Assembly (NCBI GenBank): GCA_036873755.1
Contig: JAVTVY010036947.1
Location: forward strand, 62,001 to 126,000
Direction of reading: 5' to 3'
Length of the DNA stretch: 64,000 nt
Source: Hanleya hanleyi
Lineage: Eukaryota; Mollusca; Polyplacophora; Lepidopleurida; Hanleyidae
Part shown: piece by piece, positions 51,986 through 61,700 of the stretch
How the letters are laid out: the number at the start of each line of letters is the position of its first letter
How positions within the stretch are numbered: the first letter of the stretch is position 1
Made by a program: the position numbers and the translations under genes
The notes under the pieces: model-generated
The model's input: only the letters and a program-made list of their open reading frames with translations
Databases searched by the model: none
Told to the model about the DNA's origin: nothing

Positions 51986-52599
51986 TTATCTATATTAGGA
52001 CACGACAATAAACGGATATGCGGACATACAAATAACATAAAAATAAGCAGATCATATTTACTATTCCTTCGACGAATACCATGAATATTTCACTGAGAGG
52101 GATGAGAAATTTGCAAGAAATATAGACATTCATGTTCAGTATATTACTTGAGAATATGTTTTGTTGGATCTGCCTATTGGTACCACCCCTGATGACCATT
52201 TGAACAGTTTATTTAGAATAACTTCAGATAATCTTCCCACACTCAAGTATCTAATCACGCACTGTCACACAATTTGTTATCGTTACAAATGCAATATCTT
52301 CCTTTCCTTCGACTAAGAAAAGTTTGGGATTAATAGTCACGGATGAGCTAAATCAAGTTCAGCGAACGATTTTTATACATATAATCCAGAGCCGAACTTG
52401 TATCACTGCCATTTTAAATTTCCATTAATACTGATCACGTTAGAGCGATCGCCCTCCCTCAAAAAAAGGTAAAAAAGGTCGTTTTTGCTCAATAACTTTT
52501 AATTCCCAATTAACCAATGCTTCAAAACTTCAGGCGCATTAATTTTTCCATTGTTCCATGCCTTAAAATTAATTTGTCATTTGAAGTATCAGCCAATGT
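51986..52599. other. No gene recognised
   Basis: Unassigned AT-rich sequence left of the 5S SINE. Confidence 0.4.
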
Positions 52600-52607
52600 T
52601 GTTTAAA

Positions 52608-52841
52608 GGTACGGCACATCACGTTGGGCACACCGGTTCTCGTCAGATCACCGAAGTTAAGCAGCGTTGAGCTCGGTCAATACTTGGATGGGTGACCGGG
52701 TGCTGTACTGGCTGGGCTGATCAGTGTCCAGAATAATAGGAACTGTGGACACTCTCGTGTTCTGGCACATGTAGGCACCGTCGTGATATGACTGAAACAA
52801 TGTTGAAAACGACGTTAAATCCTACTCACTCACTCACTCAC
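52608..52841 (+). mobile_element. 5S rRNA-derived SINE with 8-bp target duplication
   Basis: The first about 95 bp follow animal 5S rRNA (ATCACGTTG, GATCACCGAAGTTAAGCAGCG as box A, CTTGGATGGGTGACCGG as box C), then depart before the 5S 3' strand. The body ends GATATGACTGAAACAATGTTG, ACGACGTTAAATCCTACTC and (ACTC)n. TGTTTAAA is present at 52600-52607 and 52842-52849. The internal pol III promoter looks intact. It is not a functional 5S gene. Confidence 0.9.
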
Positions 52842-52849
52842 TGTTTAAA

Positions 52850-53730
52850 CAGCGCAACAGATGTTTGTCCTATTATTCTGCAAATTAGACAGATGACGAA
52901 TTATTTGCTACTACCATTTGATGCGGATATATATGTCTGTGTGCGCCTCAAGAGGATTTTGCTGAATTCATTATGTGAACTGATTTATTGGGCAAAAACG
53001 GCTCGTTTTACCACCATTTCAGAGAACAAGATTGCCCTTATCTGCTGAATACTGGTAGGATCATCGCATTCGATGCGTCCAAATCCTCATCTACAACATC
53101 ACGAACATTTTGAAAGTGTAGAAGTAAACAAAACCTTTGAAATCTCGGATATTCCAAAATTGAACGACTAACCTGTTATAGTGGGAATACAAGACGTACA
53201 ATGGGAACTCCGTCATGACTGTATTAAAGGAAGAGATATGGCTAGAATATTCTCATATCCTCTACTTTCTCTCCCTCTTGTATGCAACAAAGCGATGAAT
53301 ATTATTAATTTCTGGAAATGGGCTGGTCTGGAAAATGATGACGCCTGTTCCATGTAAACCGACGTACCAACCCAAACACGTTTTATTGTAAACCGATGTT
53401 CCAGTTGAAGGTTGTGGTTAGATGCATACTCCAAGATGAAATTTTACATTTGGTGATAAAGAAACAAAAGCATTTTCTAAACAAGATCATGGTGTGTGAT
53501 ATCAATTTACGTAGCTACGGTCGTTCGTGCTTCTTGAAGCATGTATCTATTTCTGCATTTCTGCTCTCCGTAATATCGCTAAAAGGCAGTCCGTGTGTTT
53601 TTGCAAGAGTTTTTATACGTTTCCGGACATTTTACCTGAAATCAATACTCGAATTACTGATACGGAACAGCAGTAACCTTTGTCAATTTGAGTGTAACAA
53701 TCAGTGACCTTCCTTCCCACGTTTTGACTT
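52850..53730. other. No gene recognised
   Basis: Short frames (52788-53048, 53396-53707) lack recognisable domains. Confidence 0.45.
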
Positions 53731-53832
53731 TGTTGGTCGTTCGAACGAAAAAGGTTTTTCCATTGACGCGGAGATTTTCTATTCTGGAGGACGGCTGAAT
53801 ATTGAATATGATGTCTGTCGCCTATGACCACA
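53731..53832 (+). repeat. Penelope-like diverged 3' block
   Basis: TTGGTCGTTCGAACGAAAAAG, GACGCGGAGATTTTCTATTC and GGACGGCTGAATATTGAATAT, as at 31405-31515. Confidence 0.6.
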
Positions 53833-53834
53833 TC

Positions 53835-54836
53835 TGTAAGATTAATAGTTGATTGCAGTAATGATATATATAGATAAGTTGGTAAACAGATCGTAAACAG
53901 CTCGTGGACCGCTTGATCACAAAGAAATAGATTGTATCGAGGCAGTCATCTGAAACACCAATCATCAGAGACTTGAAAACAAGTACAAAGACTCACCAAG
54001 CCTTCGTTATGCCAATATGAAACAGAATCAACGATACCGATTCACTCATTATGATTGGGAATTAATCATACATGATATTCGTATTTGATGTGCATAAGCT
54101 AATAGTCGTTGCAGATCAAGCACAGTTGTATGGCTATAAAACTGCTTCCGCTGTAGAAAGTCATCACACCCAATTTGATACAGGGACCTAAGTTAGGCGA
54201 TAATACCAGCCAACCAGATCGAAGCGTTGTGCCGTCCCTTACCAAAATGCGATCACTTTCTGTTTAGAATATACTCTTGATATGCTCTATGATAGCATCG
54301 AGTATAAGAGAGTCCGAGACAGGTAAGCTTGCTCACGTTTTTCTTCTTTTTTTATTCGCCAATAATTAGTGCACGGAAACAATAGAAATATGTGTACGGG
54401 CATACTAACATGCAATTTAGCAAGTGGATACTGCATGTTCTTTGGATGACTACCGTGAATATTTCATCGAGTGAGTTCAGAACGTTGTATTACATAAAAA
54501 AAATACAAATTTTCTCACCATACGAGACAGAGTATTTATGCTATTCATCAAGAATCATTACATCTCTCTTCATTACCGAACATACTTTTATTACTGACAA
54601 ATATTTAATTATATGCGATATCTGCACCGGTGTAAACGACAGGAGTGCTATCATAGCAATCGGTGTATATGCTCTCCTAGCAGCATATAGGCAGATCAAA
54701 TTTTCTCGAGGGTCCAAAATTTCAAAACAAAATATATCACCTAATACAAATTCATAATCAACTGCAAAAGTTGATGAAAAGAGTGATAGTAATAGCTCTT
54801 TGTACATTACATCAAGCTTTTAAAATAATGCGTTAA
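53835..54836 (+). repeat. Dispersed repeat D copy 2 (uninterrupted, about 1 kb)
   Basis: Continuous counterpart of 41775-42554 plus 48978-49205. It supplies the unoccupied site for the 6.4-kb LINE (TTACTGACAAATATTTAATT). It abuts an AB repeat at 54836. Confidence 0.8.
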
Positions 54837-55280
54837 CCCTATCTGGCCTGGACTTTTTGGGACCTGTCCAATGCTTAGGCGGGGGGGGGGATGTGGGAAG
54901 AAATGCCACCCCGCCCCCACTAATTTTTTTTTTGTCCCTTGAGGTAGTGAGCTGAAACTTACCATATTATACCATTGGGTCAAGCTCTATCAGAAAATGT
55001 TTTAAAATCCAAAATGGTCGTTATGATGACGTCACAGTAACGTCATTTTCAAAAACGGCATCGATTTTTCGGTCGGATTTTCCGAATATTTTCTTTATGC
55101 AATTTCTTTGCAAAAACTGCATGATAAATTAGAAAATATCAATTTGATGGGAAATAAAATAGCTTTTGTCTACTTTTCATCGTGGAAAAGCAGAAATTTT
55201 GAAGAAATATGACAAAAGCATCACTTTTATGGTACCCCACGTGGCCACCATCTTGAATTTACCCATGATCCTCTGCTCAG
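54836..55280 (+). repeat. AB-family repeat copy 5, left part
   Basis: CCTATCTGGCCTGGAC, G-run, AAACTTACCATATTATACC, GTCACAGTAACGTCATTTTC, CCACCATCTTGAATTTACCC. Interrupted by an L1-like element; continues at 57027-57138. Confidence 0.75.
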
Positions 55281-57010
55281 ATCCATTATCACCGTACATT
55301 TTTCTCATTTGTGCCGAAATATTAGCAGCAATGCTCAGCGGCAATGCAAATATTTAGGGTATCAAGATTGGAAATGAGGAATTCCTTCTGTCCCAATTAT
55401 GCTGACGATACTACAATTTTTCTAGACGGATTCCTCAAGAGTTTAAATTCATGTCTGGAAACATTGAAACATTTTGCTAATTTTTAAGGTATAAAAATGA
55501 ATGTAGACAAAACAAAAATTGTTCGAATAGGTTCTCTTAATACATCCAACATAGTGCTGAAAAACAAAATGGCATTTGAATTGGTCACAAGACGATTTCC
55601 AATTACTTGGACTGGTTTTCACACAAAACCTAGCTGGAATGGTGGAGAGAAACTATAAAGACAAACTAAAGGATATTTCTTCTGCCATGAGAATATAGCC
55701 AAGACGTGGACTGACTGCAATGGGTAGGGTTGTTATTCTGAAAAGCTTACACAACCAACCAAAGCATGATGGCAGTCGGTTTTGCTTTCTTAAGAAAAAC
55801 CGTCATCCCATATATTGACAATCTTTTCTGGAAAGACGCTCTTGTAGCATGGGCCGATTTTCAAGCAAAACTAGATTACAAAACGAGCCATGTATTTTCC
55901 AGTGAAATAATATGGTATAAGGGGAAAGTTACCATAGATAACAAATCGTTTTATTTACCCGATTGGGATAGAAAAGGTGTCCGCTGCGTTAATGATCTTT
56001 TGCAAGATGGAACATTCCTACAATTTGATACATTCAGGAAAAACTTTCTATGCAGATCAAACTATGTGTCGAATAACAAAAGGATTTTTTTCTTTACAGA
56101 AACAAACAATAACACCGCTGATTCCACTCCATGTTTCGTCTTTATTGAGCGTCCGAAACGGTTGCAAAATTTACTATAGAACCTTACTAGACACAAAGTT
56201 CACTAAATCGACTGCTCGTTTAAAACGGGGAAAAATCTTTTACTGAAAGGGAATGACGAACTTTTAATATCCATGTATCTAAGTACCGAGACGTAAAGCT
56301 CAAATGGTTTCAATATAGAATATTGAATATAATTTTAACAACCAATATTGATCCTATACTGTTAGTAGTAGGTGTACTTTTTGTAATAAAAACCCCGAGA
56401 CAACCCTCCACTTATTATGGAAATGTGAACATATAAAACCTATTTGGCAACACACAGAGCAGTGGTTCGCCTCTGTGGGTATTCACATTTCATTCATGCC
56501 AAAGAAAGTAATTTTTGGACTTTTAGAAGCGCGAAATAAACCATTTATCTATGCTATGTCAGTGATAAAGTTTTCAGTCTACAGGATGAAAGCAGCTAAG
56601 AAATTACCAACTTAAGAAAGTATTCAAAAAGATCTTAAATCAGCATATGAATTAGACAGATATATCAGATATAAAAATTGTGAAAGGCACAATTTTTATC
56701 AATACTGGTCGACACTACATTTATTAATGCAATCCTAGGGTATTTCGCAAGAATATGCATACAGATATATATCAATATGACTGCTTTCAACAATTTTAAA
56801 TCAAGGAATTGATGACAAATCTGGAAAAAACTAGTACATTGTACAATTAATTGATGCTATTGTAAAAATGCGTTCCTCAAATTTGTGATGTTATCAATGT
56901 TTTGGCAGAAGAAATCTAAGCTGTGTATGTGTGTTGCCTGTATGCTGTATATATGCTGTATATGTCCTGTCCATTATATGAAAAGCCAAATAAAATATCA
57001 ATTATAAAAA
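55281..57010 (+). mobile_element. Second 5'-truncated L1/Tx1-like LINE with 16-bp target duplication
   Basis: Starts inside the RT palm (DPLSPYIFLICAEILA) and has YADDTTIFLDG at about 55395-55430. It continues with many frameshifts (55766-56179 is the best piece) to a zinc knuckle CTFCNKNPETTLHLLWKC near 56380-56440. A 3' UTR and short A-rich tail follow. ATGATCCTCTGCTCAG at 55265-55280 and 57011-57026 is the target duplication. It is in the same superfamily as 8274-10005 but clearly diverged. Confidence 0.88.
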
Positions 57011-57026
57011 ATGATCCTCTGCTCAG

Positions 57027-57138
57027 GAGGTTACGCAAATAGGCTCAAAATGACCCAAATATAATAAAATATAAAGCCAAGGAATTTCAGCTCTCCATTT
57101 TTTATCGTTCCGGTGATAAAACAGAAAGATTGGTAGGG
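57027..57138 (+). repeat. AB-family repeat copy 5, right part
   Basis: GAGGTTACGCAAATAGGCTC, TTTTTATCGTTCCGG; cut at about 57138 by Penelope copy 4. Confidence 0.7.
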
Positions 57139-58027
57139 TCAGTTGATCTGATCAGTTCATAGCCCGTTCCTTATAATTCACCAAACTCTGCATAGACGAT
57201 CTTCTCGCTGTGGATAATCGCTATATAAATGACGCAATGAAGGATATATATTCACCTTCACTGGATTTGAAGGAAACTACAGATAGCAATAATGGAACAT
57301 CATATTCAGGACTGTATCCCTGTAAAAACGAAGCGGGCCTTCTATCTCGTCGACTTTACAACAAAGGAGATGATTGCAATTTCGAAATCGTAAACTGTCC
57401 CTTTCTGGAGAGCAATATTATAGTGGGGCATGCACATGGCGTATACATATTCGCCCAGTAGCATTTGCTAGATCATGTGTTAAATGTGGCGATTTTAATC
57501 TATTTCGCAATACATTGTTGCAAAAACTTATAGAACAGGGCCAAAGCACCGAGCGCCTCGACTCAAAAGTTTCTCAAATTTGACGATACATATCGCATGC
57601 TGATATCAAAATACGAGCGTGATGTGCACGATCTATTGTGGTACGTTTCCTATCTCTTGTCTAGTTTCGCTTTACTCTGGGCTATGGGCCGTAAGATCCC
57701 ATGCATTTCAAGATCCTCTTGGTGGTCATATGAACATTCACAATGAAAGCGTGACTGAGATACATCATACTCTAGATAACGAATTTAGAACGAAAATCAT
57801 ATGAATTAAGAATCCTATTCAGCGATACTGATTTGATATTTTTGGAACGTCGTGATGTCTTCCCGGCATCACTGAAAACTGTTCATCGCTTATTTTATGT
57901 ATATTATGATTATTTTTTGGAATTTGTGATAATGCTATTATATGAATTAGGTATTTGGTTTATGAACGCGTAAATGTTTAAATGGACGAAGGCTGAATAT
58001 TGAATGACGGACCAGACATTTGTATTA
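57139..58027 (+). mobile_element. Penelope-like element copy 4 (degraded, 5'-truncated)
   Basis: Starts near motif C (GATCTTCTCGCTGTGGATAA). The frame 57210-57461 encodes NRYINDAMKDIYSPSLDLKE. Frameshifts follow, then the 3' UTR to GAATGACGGACCAGACATTT. Confidence 0.75.
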
Positions 58028-58332
58028 TGAGCCATTTAACTTGGTAGAAGAAACTGAGCTGACGATAATCCATCATCAAGTTTCTACAATAATGTTCTGT
58101 GGCGTGCATTGAAACCGGCACATTTTGCACTGGCTCTAGCAAATGCTACATTGCAAGATATGTATACGCCGTATGCAGATCCTTCGAGAATATTGCTACA
58201 CAAAAATGCTGTACAGTAATCTGTGTACTGTAGTCCCATTTCACTGAAGATTTCACACTTTGCAACAGTAATGGTATACCAGTCAGGACATCCTGAACGT
58301 TCACCATACTGACATTAAAATATAGACAAAAA
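58028..58332 (-). mobile_element. Penelope-like RT fragment, minus strand, second copy
   Basis: Same fragment and same join as 51214-51532. Bases 58333-58741 to the right are unassigned and would include the gene 2 promoter. Confidence 0.7.
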
Positions 58333-58741
58333 TGAATTTATACCTACAAGGATGAAATTCCTGTATGAAAGCAACTCTCCCGTTTGCATCACCTTGTGAT
58401 AACGCAACGCCAAAAAAACCTTGCCGTGCTTTCTGTTTGTGACGAATATATAACACAGTGATCCAATACAGAATCAGTTACACAATTGATACAAGTTTTG
58501 TTCCTATGGTCACGCCTAAAAATATAGTAGCAAAGCTGAGATTGGGAAATAATCCAACCTAACTTTCCTGGACGACTCACACATGAACGGTTGATCGGTG
58601 GGGTGGAAGAGGGAGGGGTCGATTTTCAAAATAAATTGTTCTAATCCTTCATCATTGTTTTGAATTTCGAACATTTTACATTTCAGTACTTGATACCATC
58701 ACCGTCCAATATCTGAGGCCTGCAGTGAAGAGATAGCAAAG

Positions 58742-61700
58742 ATGATTGTCCTACATGCCATTGTAGCTGTGTTCGGACTATTTGTGCCGAGGACCTGTAC
58801 AGTCTTCGGCGATATAACCAACCTCAGCAACACGAGTGGAGTAATAAGCCATTGGTTTAGTGATCGGTATAATAATGACTTGGATCTGGAATGGCGGCTG
58901 GATCTTCCTACATTGATGGGGTTTATACTGAAGATAAACAAACTTTGGCTGGAAGAATCCGTCACGTGCAAAGCGGACAAACTAATCATCTTGTTTGGGG
59001 AGGATAGCGAGCGCTTCTTGGGTCCATTTTGTGGCAGGATTGCAGACGCCGGCGGTCCCGAAAATTCTTTTATGGATTACGGCTTCAGAGTACAGTTTCA
59101 TACGGATTCATCTGTCAGATTGTACGGATTTAAACTGACGTATACGAGTTTCCGCCCTGAAACAAAGCAGATTTGCGACATGATGCACAGTGTTGATTCG
59201 AGAGAGATTGGGACGAAAGTTCTTGGCAAATCAGACAAATATCCCCTAGAATTGAACTGCTCTTGGATTATCGATTCGAAGGATGATGGGTTTCTCAGAT
59301 TTCTTGTCAGGGACTTCGATATTGAATTTTCGGGCGATGATTGCATCTACGACAATCTGGAGATCTGGGAAATCCTAGAGGACGAGTCTGACAAAGGTCA
59401 TAAGAGGCTAGGACGGTTCTGTGGTCGCCGCTATAGCTGGACAGTGTTTGTTTATTCTAAAAAGGCCAGAATAACATTTGTCTCAGACCATGCCGACAAT
59501 GCTCGTGGTTTTCTAATAAGCTATTCAGAATACATCGATCTCTGTTATCGAGAAATCCGATTAGATCCAATCAAGGTTACACCAAATTTGGTGAGGACGA
59601 TTTTCCCGGCACAAGGAGTCATTCTTGAACACTCGTGTTCTATCGTTCAGCACTTTCGGACGAATCCAGGCTTTTACATTCGAGTCGATTTCAATGATAC
59701 GATCACTGATCCGAACTTGGTTGCCTACGATGGACCAGATTCACTGTTCCCCATAATGCAAACATATGGGAGAAGAAGTGTAAATTCGAACGGGTTTCAT
59801 TTGTTGATTGAAACAGTCTTAACCAATGAGACAAGTTCTCTATTCTGGGAACTAAGTGTTCAGTCCGTTAAGGCATTCACACAAGAGAACACCATTGTGA
59901 TTTACAATGAATTCGGCTCGGTGCATGGGTATTTTCCGCCTGAGCCCTCACATCTCTGCATGTATCTAAAGGAAATAGGTCCTGCATTCAAAACACTGAA
60001 ACTTCTGTATCTGACAGATTTTGATCAGTTTTGGCTGGCGCCCAATATTGATACCTGTGCTTATTACGGAATTGCCATTTTTGATGGAGAAGTGACATTT
60101 GAAAACATGATCGGACCCTTTTGCGACGTGCTACCATACTACACTAAGGCGATACTGGAGAATTTTATCAGTACTTCCTCCGTAGTACACCTGGTTTTAT
60201 ATGATTACAGGATAGATGAGCCCAACCGATGGTATTATAGCTCTATAGAATTTATGTCATCATCATGCGAAGGATACCACTTGATCAACCCAGCGGTAGA
60301 GGAATTGATTCAAGGAGATAAATTCTCAGTGGAAATCAGAATCACCAATAGAACAATGATCGTTGAATTATGGTATGTGGAGCGCTCAGACGACTGTGTT
60401 ATTATAAATATCTTACCACACGCAGCCTCAAACATAGATAGATTACGAATACATTCGCCGTCGGGATATTTCAATTACCGTCTTTGTAGACAGTTTGGCC
60501 CGCTGCAAAGTTTGCCTTCAGCAAAAACACGGGTTTCTAAATTCGACCTGAAATCGCGATGCGGTTATTCACGCCACACATGGCAAGATCAGACTCTGTT
60601 CGATGAAGGCTTTGTCGAAGATATTTCATGGACGACGGAATACCTACGCTTAGAGCTAGGAGGAGTGTACGAAAACACGTGTCATGTAATCAACACATGT
60701 CCAGAAGTCCAGACACTGAACCTAAATCTTGACTGCAGCTTTATCGAATATATTTACCCAGAATGCTCTTGGCTGTTGACTCCACGACATGAGCAGCGAA
60801 ATAACGACCCTAGGTGGGTTATGGAAATCCGTTTTCTTCATGGCAGCACGTTTCCGCCTTATGGATATCTGGAAATCGAGGAATACGTTTTTTCTTATGG
60901 ATGGAGTTTGAAGACTCACTTATTTCCCCATGAAATAGGACACATGCGCATTTTCCGCTACAGAGCACTTCCATCACAGTATATTTACATTCGTCCAAAA
61001 TATATCGAGTTTATCCAAGTGCAATTCCGGATTACGTCGAACAATTCATACAGGCCACCCTCCAGGGCAGAGTTGAACACTGGACGCTATGCGTTTAACG
61101 ATCATACCTATGAGTTTGTAAGGTTCGGCTCTTTGACTTCATGGACCGATGCGATAAATCACTGTCGCTTGTCAGGGGGATATCTACTGAGTATTAACAC
61201 TTTAGCGGAGCTGGAATTCATAAAGGATTCTCTTGCTACTGTGTGGATACGGTACTTGTATGGTAGCAATTATGGCATCATATTCATTGGCCTGTCTGAC
61301 CTAGGCAAGGTAAGGATGATTATATGTCTTTACTTTAGAAACTGTAGAATGTAGAAACTGCAGGACGATATCTTTTTGGAAAATTGAATCCCACCTGTTG
61401 GCTAGAGGAAATAAAATTCTCATTCGTAAGACAAAGAAGACTTATCCATAATTTAGAAAAGTGTACCGTGGATAATTCAGCCTTTATAGCTCGAATGCAT
61501 TGAAATGAATCATAAGATGATTTTACCCCCTTAAAACATATAGCTAGCTACCCAATTACTTTAGGATTAATTGTGTTCTTTTCTGGTTCATAATCGCCAT
61601 CACGAAAATACGGGGGTCGAGTCAAAGCTGTATTGGACCGAGATAACCGAATATGATCTCATTCAATGTGTCCACGTGATCTGTTAAAGCGTGAGTGAGC

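Noticed and set aside
52608..52720. Functional 5S rRNA gene
   Set aside because: The 3' strand of 5S after box C is missing; tail and target duplication show a SINE.
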